Source: Fistularia commersonii (taxonomy: Eukaryota; Chordata; Actinopteri; Syngnathiformes; Fistulariidae). From it: a stretch of DNA of 64,000 nt. Of this stretch, positions 27,006 to 37,450 are shown piece by piece (the first letter of the stretch is position 1; the number at the start of each line of letters is the position of its first letter). The translations under genes were made by a program, and so were the position numbers. The notes below the pieces were generated by a model. It had not been told where the DNA came from, did not search any database, and saw nothing but the letters and a program-made list of their open reading frames with translations. The stretch spans positions 5,734,001 through 5,798,000 of the forward strand of contig JBBMNZ010000006.1 in the NCBI GenBank assembly GCA_037954325.1. Direction: 5' to 3'.

Positions 27006-27264
27006 TTTGGGCTTTTCCCTTCAGGGGTCACAGCAAATTAACCTCTACCAAACCCTATTCTCTATATAATCTTCTCTCACACCAACTAACTCTCTCCACT
27101 TTCAATCTATCCATAAACGTATTTGGTCTTCCCCTAGACCTCCTGCCTGACAGTTTGTACCCCAGCATACAACTACTTATAAACTATCCCTCCCCAGTAA
27201 GTAACCAAACCACCTCAGCCTGGCCTCTCTGACCTTATCTCCAAAACATCTAGCATTTGTTGTT
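27006..27264 (-). mobile_element. RTE-type LINE, degraded 3' end fragment
   Basis: The plus strand reads GGGCTTTTCCCTTCAGGGGT, then CCCTATTCTCT, CTCTCACACCAACTA, GGTCTTCCCCTAGACCTCC and CTCTGACCTTATCTCCAAAACAT, matching in order the terminal ~260 bp of the RTE copy at 39089-42266, which is also on the minus strand. It is 5'-truncated and has many substitutions, so it is an old insertion of the same family. Confidence 0.85.
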
Positions 27265-27660
27265 CAGACACAAGTTCAAATAAATTCATTTAAAATAAAC
27301 ATATCTTGGATGCATTTGTTACTACAGGTAACTGGGACTGCAATCAGTCTAAAAAGGTGCTGCAGATGACAAAACCCAGTTCTTGCTGAAACGAGTGACT
27401 TTTACAGCCCAACACACGAGGGGCCTCACTTAAGTCTGTTAAGTGCATTTAAACATTTCCATGCCAAGTATGTGATATGTCAACCTGCATTTGAGTATGA
27501 GCATGCATTAATGTATGTATTCATGTAATTTATGAGCAAATTCAATTTTTCACCAGATTAACGGTACTTTCATGTGTGTGTACAACTGCCGTCAGCATTT
27601 TTTCTGTTGGGTTTAGATATACTGATGTTGATGTACACAAGAACTAGAAGACGACAGATG
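27265..27660. other. Downstream flank of ddx4, nothing recognised
   Basis: AT-rich sequence between the RTE fragment and the predicted end of the ddx4 transcript. No coding frame or repeat could be supported. Confidence 0.5.
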
Positions 27661-27664
27661 GGTT

Positions 27665-27995
27665 TTGCTTCAAACAAATGTTTATTCATCTTTATCAAAG
27701 TACACAACAAAATGGATTTGAAAGGGGCACCTGAAGATTTTTTTCAGATGCTGCTTCAACCTTTTGAACACAAGTAAAATTGTATCAAATTGAAATTAAA
27801 AAACAAAACTTTGCAACATGCTGGCTGTTAAGAAACATGAAAAAACACACACCAACACCTAATTTAATTGAATATTTTGCAACATCCAGTTCTTTCTGTC
27901 ACCTAATTCACTTGTAACTCAAAACAGAAATTTAGTTACCGGTATAAACTGCAATGACATGAACATCTGGAAAGTAAAGTTACAGGTTAATACTC
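27665..27995 (-). other. ddx4: ddx4 3' untranslated region
   Basis: Sequence following the TAG stop on the minus strand. The first good AATAAA signal downstream lies at 27681-27686 (TTTATT on the plus strand), placing the cleavage site near 27660-27670. The UTR is about 330 nt and very AT-rich. Whether further distal sites exist cannot be judged. Confidence 0.6.
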
Positions 27996-30900
27996 CTACT
28001 CCCAGTCCTCCTCTTCCGTCTGAGCAATGGGTTGGATCATCAAACTCTCTTTGGGTTGGCACTGTGGTAATAGAGTTGACAGACACAAAAAATAAAAAAT
28101 AAAATAAAAAAATTAGGACAATAAAGCAAGATTCAAGAAACAAACACCACAATTACCCTCCTTGAGTCAGTAGAGCTGAAGCTCCTTATGCTTAGGTTGA
28201 AGCCAGAAGTGGAAAAACAGCTTGACGCAGCCTCCTCTAACCAGGACGGGACTTCCTGCTGGGCCTGTCAGTCCAATTAACAAGCAAGCAGTGGGCCTTC
28301 AGTTTTTACCACAGGCTCATTTTGTTGCGTTGTCAGCAGGACAGCACAACCCTGGCTGCTGGGGCCTTCAATCAGGCCTGCATACAGTGCACTTTTTCTA
28401 TTGTCATATTCACTTAACCAACACCCATGAATGTGTTTCTCCCACTCCTGAAATAGAAAGGCTAGTTCCTTCAAATCTCAAATATTTCATGGCCAATACA
28501 AGTTGGTTATAGGTACATGTAACAGTTTGTACAGCAGGTCATCACATGGTTCTGTTGTACAGTTCTATTAGATCTTATCAGAAATAATGTCAATAATTTT
28601 TGTTCCTGAACTATTATCTAATCAAAATCTAACAATCGATATTTTTTTTTTTACATTTGCAAAAACTGTGCTACTGTTTTATATTTTAGTCCTACACATA
28701 AACTGGTGTCTTGAGTGATTGTACAGAGAAGAGTTCTTACCTTCAACAGGATGGAGACAAGTTGGCAGGCCAACTGACAGTCAGATTCAGGGTCATAGAA
28801 GGACACTGCCCTCCCAGTATTACCACATCGTCCTGTTCTCCCAATACGGTGAACATAATCGTCAATGTTGCGAGGGAGGTCAAAGTTCACCACATGCTGC
28901 ACATCTGGAATATCCAGACCACGGGAGGCTACCGAGGTTGCTACCAGGACAAGACATTTCCCAGAGCGGAAATCTCCCAAAGCCTGTTCTCGCTCCCGCT
29001 GCTCTCTGTCACTGTAAACCGAAATGGTACCTTTAAGATCAAGGTTACTGTGCACCACATACAAGTGTCCTAAAAGCAGATACTTGCCCGTGAATGCTGG
29101 TGGTTGGAACGTTCTCCTGGCACAAGAATGCTGCAATAAAATCAGCTTGTCTCTTGGTCCCAACAAACACCATCGTACGCTCAGCACCTGCAACAGCAGC
29201 AATCAAACAAGCATTGAAAACAACAAAACATAGTGTTCCACAAATGACACATTTTTTAATTCAACCTAGAAATTAAGGTCAAAGGTCCTCTCACCAATAG
29301 TCTTAAGGAGGTCAAGGAGCTGGTCTCTCTTGGAAAATTTAGAAACTTGGATGAATTGCTGCTCCACATCAGTGCAGGCTCCACCCACCACACCAACAGC
29401 CAAGAACAAGTAATCTGACTTGAGAAAGTCAGCTGCCAATCTATAACGCGCACGCACACGTGCACGCACGCACCCACACACACACACACACACACAGCTT
29501 TTTTTTCCTTGACAATTGTCTATATGAGCAGACATCAAAAGCAGGTTTGCAAAATCTTAAAAATCAAGACTGAAGGAAATAGAAATTAGAAATATCACGT
29601 AACTGTCTATCAAACATTAGTTTGACAGTTCTTCATGTTTGCATTATTCATGCAAATGCGATACTTTTCCCTTAAAAATTGTTTTCAAAATCATATCGTG
29701 AATCATGAGATAAAAAGGTCAGGAAAATCTTGAGAAATTTCCAAGAAAATCAGTTGAAATAGAACATATTCCTAAAGTTGAAGCAGATCTTCCATCAGAA
29801 ACTACATGGTTACTTGCACTTAAAAACATGGGACATGTACCAGTATTTAAAATCCAAAAAGCTGTTTGAGCCCCCACATCATGGCATCTTTATTTTGAAA
29901 GACTTGAAATGCCCAATTTTTACATGGATAGTAGAAAAGCAGTGTTGCATAAAGGCACAGACCTCTGGATCTCCAAAGGGAAGGTGGCGCTAAACATCAG
30001 TGTCTGGCGGTTTTCTTTGGAGGGCATTTCAGGGGAGCCCACCAGGCGACGCATGTCTGGCTCAAACCCCAAATCCAACATCCTGTCAGCCTCATCCAAT
30101 ACCAAGTGTCGCAAATTTTCCAGTCCAATCTGAAGATAACATTGGTGACTGTCTTTATCACACAACTCATTGAGTTTGAATGATGAATTTGTTTTTGGCA
30201 AGGACATTATAAATTTGGATTACCTTTCCTTTTCCTATCACATCCAACAGTCTTCCTGGAGTTCCACACAACACATTGCATCCTCTTGAAATGTCACTCA
30301 TTTGATAAAAAAATTGGACTCCTCCATAAACTACAACTGGACGCACATGTGTCCTATAACAGTCAGAAGAAACCATGGGACTAGAGCAATGTGTAGTTTT
30401 CAACCTTATACCTTAAATTTCTGAGATGACTAATCATCTTAGTGAGTAAGTTTCAACCATAAGCTAAATGTACCCATGAGCAAACTTCCTGGCCTCCAGG
30501 TAGATTTGATTGATGAGCTCCCTGGTTGGAGCAACAATGATGGCTTCTGGTTTCTGCAGCACACAAAAGCTGCTGCTGGCTGCCACACCATCCTCCATCA
30601 GACGCTGCAAAATAGGTAGCAGGAAGGCAGCCTATAGGAGAATATGAGAGTTCAGATAGGAAATGCAAATTCAGAGTTGATCTATAAAGCAATTAGCCTT
30701 ACTCAAGTGTTGACTTGGGCAGAAAGGTAAAATCAGAGGAGCCTTTGATGACTGAATCAATTAAAAGTGCAGGACAACAAAATGGAGACAACTTTTATCA
30801 AGGCCTGATGTGTTCCCATCTCACCGTTTTACCAGATCCAGTCTGGGCACAGGCCATGAGATCTCTGCCAGCAGATATAATGGGGATGCCATGTTTCTGC

Positions 30901-33900
30901 ACGGGTGTTGGTTTCACATATCCAGACTTGCTGATGTTTTTCCTCAAAGATTCACATAATGCTGCATCCTCAAAAGACTGCAGTAGATAATTCAAGTGGT
31001 AAATGGAGAACATTGTTATAAGAATACTGGTGAAAAAGCAGGCTACAAGCAATTTTCAATTATAGCAAATAATGCATAAATAACAATAATCTGGATTTTT
31101 CATAAAACACTGTAGCTTGCAAAACCTGAATTTGTAGACATGTTTATGATGCAGGATATTGTATAAATAAATCATTCAAGGGCAATGGGTTATGTTTAGT
31201 ACAACACAAAAATGAATTATATCATCCATGTCAAAGTAATGCAGCCTCAGGGCAACACTGGCCCGTGTCTCCCCAAGCCTGCCTAGCGGGGGCGTGGAGC
31301 AGTGTCTCCCTGAGCCGGTCCCAAGCCCGGATAAATGCAGAGGGTTGCATCAGGAAGGGCATCCGGCGTAAAACTATTGCCAAAACATGCGAGTCAGCCA
31401 TAACCATATCATATCGGATCGGTCAAGGACCGGGTTAACAACGACCGCCATTGGTACTGATGACCTACAGGGTACTAATGGAAATTGGGCTGCTGTGGGT
31501 CGAAGAACAAGAAGATGAGGAGGAGTGCGTGTTTGGAAGCAGAGAGAGAGGAGGAAAGGAAAGAGCCTGGGACTGAGAGTAGGGACTTTGAATAACGGGA
31601 CTATGACAGGAAAAGGTAGAGTTGGTTGACATGATGCAGTGAAGGAAGGTGGATATACTGTGTGTCCAGGAGACCAAGTGGAAAGGTAGTAAGGCTAGAA
31701 GCTTAGGAGCAGGCTTTAAGTTGTATTATGGTACTGACAACAGGAGAAATGGGGTAGGAGTTATCTTGAAGGAGGAGTTTGTTAGGAACGTTCTAGAGAT
31801 GAAAAGAATGTCAGACAGACTTTAATCTGAAACTGGAAATTGAAGGTGTGATGCTCAATGTTGTTAGTGGCTATGCCCCACAGGTGGGATGTGAATTTGA
31901 AGAGAAGTAGTTCTGGAAGGCGTTTGATAAAGTGATGCAGAATATTCCCAGAAATGAGAGAGTAGTAATTGGTGCAGACTTCAATTGACACAGAAGGTAT
32001 GAAGGAGTGATGGGCGGATTTGGTATAGAGGATAGGAACGCAGAGGGACAAATGGTAGTAGATTTGGCAAAAAGGATGGAAATGGCTGAATTGAACACCT
32101 TTTTCCAGAAAAAAACAGGAACATAGGGTAACTTATAAGAGCGGCGGTAGGAAAACGTAGGTAGACTACATCTTGTATAGACAAGGTAACCTGAAAGAGA
32201 TCAGTGACTGCGAAGAAGTTGTAGGTGAGAGTAGTCAGACAGCATAGGATGGTGGTTTGTAGGATGACTCTGGTGACAAGAAGATCAAGAGGACAAAGAC
32301 AGAGCAGAGGACAAAGTGGTGGAAGCTGAAAAGGGAGGAGTGTTGTATGGTTTTCACGGAGGAGTTGAGAAAGGGTCTGGGTGGTCAGCTTCCAGATGAT
32401 TTGACAACAACAGCTAGTGTTATCAGGGAGACAGGTAGGAGAGTACTTGGTGTGTCATCTGGAAGGAAAGTATATAAGGAGACTTGGTGGTGGAATGAGG
32501 AAATGCAGGAGTATATACAGAGAAAGCGGTTAGCAAAGACGAAGTGGGATACTGAGAGGACTGAAGAGAACAAACAGGAGTACAGGGAGATACAACGTAA
32601 GATAAAGATAGAGGTAGCAAAGGGCGTATGATGACTTGCATGCTCGGTTGGATAGTACGGAGGGAGAGAATGATCTATACAGGTTGGCGAAACAGAGATA
32701 ATGATGGAAAGGATGTACAACAGGTCCGGGTGATTAAGGATAAAGAGGAAAATGTATTGACAGATGCTAGAAGAGTGATGGGAAGATGGAAAGAGTACTT
32801 TGAAGAGCTGATGAATGGGGAAAATGAAAGAGAGGCAACGGTAAAAGAGGTGACTATTGTAGACCACAAAGTAGCACAAATTAGTAAAAGTGAATTGAGG
32901 AAGGCATTAAAGAGGATGAAGAGTGGAAAAGCAGTTGGTCCTGATGATATACCCATAGAGGTGTGGAAGTGTCTAGGAGAGGCAGCGGTAGATTTTCTGA
33001 CTCGATTATTCAACAGTGAGCGAGACAATGCCTCAAGAATGGAGACAAAGTGTGATGATGCCTATTTTTAAGAATAAAGGGGATGTGCAAAATTGCGGCA
33101 ATTGTAGAGGGATAAAGTTGATGAGCCATACCATGAAGTTATGGGAAAGAGTAGTGGAAACTAGACTGGGAGCAGAAGTCAGCATTTGTGAACAGCAGTA
33201 TGGCTTCATGCCTAGAAAGAGTACTGCAGATGCAGTATTTGCATTGAGAATGCTAATGGAGACTACAGAGAAGGCCAGGGGGAGCTGCATTGTGTTTTTG
33301 TAGACCTAGAAAAAGCATATGACAGGGTGCCAAGAGGGGAGCTCTGGTATTGTATGAGGAAGTCTGGAGTGGCAGCGAAGTGTGTTAAACTGGTGCAGGA
33401 CATGTATGCTAGCTGTGAGACACTGGTACGGTGTGCTGTAGGGGTAACCGAGAAGTTCAAGGTGGAGGTGGGACTCCATCGGGGATCAGCTCTGAGCCCC
33501 TTCTTGTTCGCAATGGTGATGGATAGGCTGACAGATGAGGTTAGACAGGAATCCCCATGGACCATGATGTTTGCGGATGACATTGTGATCTGTAGTGAGA
33601 GCAGATAACAGGTAGAAGAATATCTAGAGAGGTGGAGGTATGCCCTGGAAAGGAGAGGAATGAAAGTTAGTTGCAGCAAGACAAAATATGTGTGTGTGTG
33701 AATTAGAGGAACTTGGGGGGAACGGTGAGGTTACAGGAGAGGAGATCAAGAAGCTGGAGGATTTGAAGTACTTGGGGTCAACAGTCCAGAGCAACAGAGT
33801 GTGGAAAAGAGGTGAAGAGATGGGTCCAAGCAGGTTGGAATGGGTGGAGAAAAGTGTCAGGGGTACTATGTGATAGAAGACTATCAGCTAGAATGAAAGG

Positions 33901-36900
33901 AAAGGTGTACAAGACAGAGGTGAACCCGGGGTTGCTATATGGCCTAGAAATTGCTACAATGACGAAAAGACAGGAGGCAGGACTAGAGGTTGCAGAGATG
34001 AAGATGTTGAGGTTCTCTTTGGGAGTGACCAGGATGGATAGGATCAGGAATGAGTCTATCAGAGGAACAGCACATGTTAGATGTTTTGGAGAGAAGGTCA
34101 GAGAAGCCAGACTGAGATGGTTTGGTCATGTACAAAGGAGGAATAGAGAATATATTGGTAGACGGAGCTGCCAGGCAAGAGGGCTCGAGGAAGACCAAAG
34201 AGAAGATTTATGGACGTAGTGAGAGAGGATATGAAGGTAGTTGGTGTGAGAGGAGGATATAGAGAATAGGATTAGATGGAGAAAGTTGATTGGCTGTGGC
34301 GACCCCCTGTAGGGAAAAGCTGAAAGAGGAGGAATCATCCGTGTCAAAGTATTTGCAGAGGTTATGGTGGTCTCCAGAAAAAATATTGAAAAATGTATTT
34401 TCATATTATTGATTATTGCTAACCACTTGACAGACACTTCTAGGCCTTTCTCATACTCAGCTACAAATAAGACCAAGACATTGAAACCCTGACACAATCA
34501 AAACCAAAAAGAAGCCCTTTCAGTATGGGTCAGACAATAGGGAGAACCTGCAACTCAACAAATCAATTCATCATCAGGTCATATAACCTAATTCTTACCA
34601 AGATAGCTTGCGGTGGGCTAAATCCACTAACATCAACCATGATGTCATCATACTTGTCAAAGTTGATGCCCTTCTCATAGTGTGAGAAAATAGAGTTCTC
34701 ATCATCTGGCAGAGCGGGGGGAATGTAGGTGACCTGTGGTCCTATAAGTCAGGGAACAGATATTCTTGGTTGTAGGAGTGAAATGAATATATTAGATTGC
34801 CATGCTCTTATGATACTTACTTTCACTATCAGCCTTCTTGTATGAACCTTTGTCTTTTAGGATATAAGATAGAAAGTGATCAAACACAATTTTAATTTTT
34901 CAATTCTGAATTTACACACTTACGATACACTACAACCTCGAAATACTCACATTCTTTATGGAAACGTGCAATGAAAAAGACAACTCTTACTAAAATGAAT
35001 GAGTCAAAGACTTGGACAAAAGATTCACAGGTGACTACCTCCTCTGCTCTCTCGGGCACCACCTTCAATAAGAGAAGCAAAATTAATATAGACTGCTGTG
35101 GCTCAAAGTATCTGACAATTTGAAGCAAAAAAAGTTGTCCAATACCAAATAACAAACTTCTAACTTTTTATAAAACATATCCACACACCTTTTTCAATAA
35201 TGTCATGGTTTACGTTTGGGGAAATCAAATCAATTTATTTCATCTGAAGTAATCATTCATCTCAAATAATACAAATTCAAAATGGGAGCAAATATAAAAT
35301 CAATACCGCCTAATTCTGTTGGCTCTGTTCGGTTACATCCCGTGCCCCGCCCTGAGAGAATACAAATGTGGTTAGGACACCAGCCAAGCAATCATTTCAA
35401 AAAGCAATGGAACACACGTCACTTCCTGAGGACAGAACAGCTGTGACTGGAAGTCCCTTCAGGATGGATTTTGCAACACTTGCACCCTGATCTTGGCTTT
35501 CACCCCTTGATTTGTACCATATTTGTGTTTGATTACAGACTAATTAAAGTAAGTCTCCTTATGTTCTCCAAACACATTTATTATTCAAGACTATTCTGCA
35601 GTGTATTTTGTTAAAGCAGAAATGTTTATTATGATTTTTTGGCCCTCCTTGGAGAATCCTAAAAAAAACATTACAAATGATGTATGTGTCTCTGTTTATA
35701 TACATGAATGAAGTATGACTCATGCCTCACCTTGACCTCCTCTTCCTCTGAAACCACCTCTTTGTTCTCCTTTTCTGGTCAAGGCATCTGCTTCAATAAG
35801 TAATAAGGCAGTTGAAGGCATTAAAGGCTGAATAACAGCATTTACCTGTTGAGCGAATTCCATTCTTACCATTCCCATTGACATCTGAAAGACAAGAGGG
35901 CCAACATTAGATTTTCTAGAATTTTCACAAGTGTGTATTTGCCAATAGCAGACTACTCCTCAGGTCAAATTATGTTTGCCACACACTATGATTGGCATGG
36001 TGGAACACCAAACCAGATACATATCTTACTAATAAATTCCCCTACAAAAATGGGCTTATATGTCATTCAAGGAAGGAAATGTCAGTGCACCTGAGAAAGA
36101 GTTTTTTAATTGTCCAGTCCCTCTTCCTCCTGGTGCTGCACAGATCCAGAAAGGAGAAAAAAAAAATCAGAAAAGCAATGTTCAGGGGTTGGGGGATGAA
36201 CTGTGACCACCATATAATCCTGTCTCTTCTTACCCCTTCTAAAACAGTCACTTATGTCCCAGTTGAGTCCTTGAGTGTGAAAAAACAAAAATTGTTATTT
36301 TAAGTTTAAGGTTATTTCAAACATTCAACAACTGGAATTAAAAATAGATTGCCTTTGTTTCAGAACAGATAACACACCTTCAGTTGATGTGAAGCTGTGT
36401 TGTGTAACAGTGCTTGTAGTTACCTGTTAAGTGGGTTAATTTGAGTTAGTTGTTTATAAGCGGTTTCCATACCAAGCAGGAAACAATCCATCTAAGTACT
36501 GAGGTAAACAGTTCGGAGTATGCCCATCAGGCAAATTTACCTTCAAACTTATGGATGCCTTTCATTTACCCAACAAACCTTTAAGACATACACTTATTCA
36601 AATTGGGTTGAATACGTTGGACACAAAGCAGCATATAGGATGTGCTCAATGTGAAATTCTGTTAGTCTTTAACTATCAAAACCTTGCGTTACATTTGCTA
36701 GAACTGTCTTTCTACCTGGACTTGCAGACATTGAGGATAGAATAAACTGAACAAGCTGAAAAAGGAAGGTTTGCAGAACTGAAATTCACTTGCAGTTGTT
36801 TAAAATCATTCAAGAAAAAAAAAACATGGATAAAATGGGAATTCTGTCAGTCAGTGACTCTCGCCACAGTACCCTTTCTATGTCATCTGGCTTCCACTGA

Positions 36901-37003
36901 CCATTTGCATGTCAAGTGTTATTCATATTGGAAAGAAAAAAAATGAGCTGTTCTCTGTGGCAGAATAAAATGAGTGGCTTACCTCTTCATCCCACAGATC
37001 CAT
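27996..37003 (-). CDS. ddx4: ddx4 (vasa), germline DEAD-box ATP-dependent RNA helicase
   Basis: Nineteen coding exons, all joining in phase, give 595 aa: 37003-36983, 36423-36378, 36269-36234, 36135-36091, 35884-35846, 35787-35731, 35351-35307, 35062-35039, 34853-34821, 34741-34599, 30977-30825, 30631-30474, 30353-30224, 30129-29963, 29440-29295, 29187-29088, 29011-28741, 28264-28157, 28061-27996. The N-terminus (MDLWDEE) is acidic, followed by a disordered Gly/Arg-rich region with RGGFRGRGG. The helicase core shows Q motif region GYVKPTPVQKHG, motif I AQTGSGKT (207-214), Ia PTREL (249-253), DEAD (322-325), SAT (357-359), and VI HRIGRTGR (502-509). The C-terminus EEEDWE is the vasa signature and separates it from DDX3/PL10. 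Family role: RNA unwinding in germ granules, piRNA amplification and germ-cell translation. The N-terminal exons are short and were assigned by phase and splice sites, so they are less certain than the core. All introns are GT-AG except one GC-AG. Confidence 0.94.
28741..29011 (-). CDS. ddx4: ddx4 exon with helicase motifs V and VI
   Basis: Encodes DREQREREQ through FRSGKCLVLVATSVASRG, LDIPDVQHVVNFDLP and HRIGRTGRCGNTGRAVSFYD to VSILLK; 271 nt. The following exon (28264-28157) begins AQQEVPSWLEEAA, the conserved vasa segment after the helicase domain. The upstream border uses the acceptor TTTACAG at 29012 and completes the Gly codon left by the GC-AG intron. Confidence 0.93.
29012..29087 (-). 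other. ddx4: ddx4 intron with GC-AG ends (76 nt)
   Basis: On the minus strand the upstream exon ends ...ATTCACGG and the intron starts GCAAGT, ending TTTACAG before TGACAGAGAG. Joining there restores the conserved SIHGDREQRERE without a frame break. No GT donor within the local sequence would keep the protein: the only close GT (AAAGGTACC) would leave an intron of about 20 nt. GC-AG introns are a known minor class of U2 introns with this GCAAGT consensus. Confidence 0.85.
29441..29500. repeat. CA/CG dinucleotide repeat at a ddx4 splice acceptor
   Basis: Plus-strand CGCACGCACACGTGCACGCACGC followed by (CA)n, directly beside the acceptor of the exon starting at 29440. On the transcribed strand the usual pyrimidine tract is therefore an alternating (TG)n/CGTG tract. 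Confidence 0.9.
31221..34351 (+). mobile_element. Full-length but decayed RTE-type LINE in a ddx4 intron
   Basis: The element body is 31239-34333, flanked by an 18 bp target duplication (31221-31238 and 34334-34351) differing at one base: ATCATCC(A/G)TGTCAAAGTA. It starts ATGCAGCCTCAGGG and ends GGGAAAAGCTGAAAGAGGAGG, the same ends as the copy at 39089-42266. The plus strand encodes an AP-type endonuclease and a reverse transcriptase (KAVGPDDIPIEVWKCLGEAA, EKAYDRVP, MMFADDIVICSES) and the RTE-type tail with MDRIRNESIRGTAHVRCFGE, but in several frames broken by indels and stops, so it is dead. It lies antisense to ddx4 in the intron 30978-34598. Confidence 0.93.
35039..35062 (-). CDS. ddx4: ddx4 24-nt microexon in the Gly/Arg-rich region
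   Basis: Sequence GTGGTGCCCGAGAGAGCAGA plus GGAG between acceptor TTATTGAAG and donor GTAGTC. In phase it encodes GGARESRG between ...PTELG and DKGSYKKADSE. The assignment rests on the matching phase (1 to 1) and composition; the donor GTAGTC is weak, so it may be an optional exon. Confidence 0.65.
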
Positions 37004-37013
37004 TTTAGCTCAT
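36983..37013 (-). CDS. ddx4: ddx4 first coding exon with a 2-codon upstream ORF
   Basis: The exon begins at 37013 after a good acceptor (CTCCTTTCAG, possible branch site CCTTAAC) and reads ATGAGCTAAAATGGATCTG. The start at 37003 has a strong context (A at -3, G at +4) and gives MDLWDEE, the acidic vasa N-terminus. Immediately upstream ATG-AGC-TAA forms a two-codon upstream ORF that ends one base before the real ATG. Confidence 0.85.
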
Positions 37014-37350
37014 CTGAAAGGAGAAATGTTAAGGTAACAAGAAATGTTAATAAAACAAGAAAGAAAGAAAGCAAGAACTACTCTAAAATCAATTTTTGGA
37101 GACAGGTTTACTGAAAATGAACTCTGCAATAAATGAATTGTTTTATGTTTCTATGATAATTCATTTCTATGGAATTGAATCAAATGTACATGAAAATGCT
37201 GAGTGCAATCGCAGATATGAACAGTTAAAAGAAAACACCGGGTAGGTAAAATAAATACTAAAATTACACTAACATAATCTCTTCAGATTAAAGCCATGCT
37301 AATGATTGGAATACCATCCGCCGCCGTCAACTCCCCCCAGGGACCTTTAC

Positions 37351-37450
37351 CTCACATGCTCCGGAGGTACAAAATGGCCGACAGTTTGCGGGCCTTTCTA
37401 TCGCTCCGTGTTCTTCGCGGCGAATTAGCTAACTGCTAGCAAAGTGGCTT
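37351..37450 (-). promoter_or_regulatory. ddx4: Probable ddx4 promoter and non-coding exon 1
   Basis: A locally GC-rich stretch in an AT-rich flank. On the minus strand it ends with a good donor, GCATGTGAG then GTAAAG at 37350, which can join to the acceptor at 37013. The plus strand has AAAATGGCCGAC near 37371, resembling a YY1 site, often found at transcription starts. The exact start site is not visible; the upper limit is an estimate. If the splice is right, the exon ends with ATGTGA, a start-stop element. Confidence 0.5.

Noticed and set aside
28651..29202. Single 183-codon ddx4 frame as one exon
   Set aside because: Its first part reads the exon 29187-29088 in the wrong frame and runs through a 76 nt intron; the spliced version restores the conserved helicase sequence.
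34892..35155. Minus-strand 87-codon frame between ddx4 exons
   Set aside because: It overlaps the 24-nt exon in another frame, does not match vasa, and the phases of the neighbouring exons join correctly without it.
27665..37003. DDX3/PL10 or DDX41 as identity of the helicase
   Set aside because: The short acidic MDLWDEE start, the TYIPPALPDDENSIFSHY segment, AQQEVPSWLEEAA and the EEEDWE terminus are vasa features; DDX3 has a long Ser/Gly C-terminus and DDX41 a zinc knuckle.
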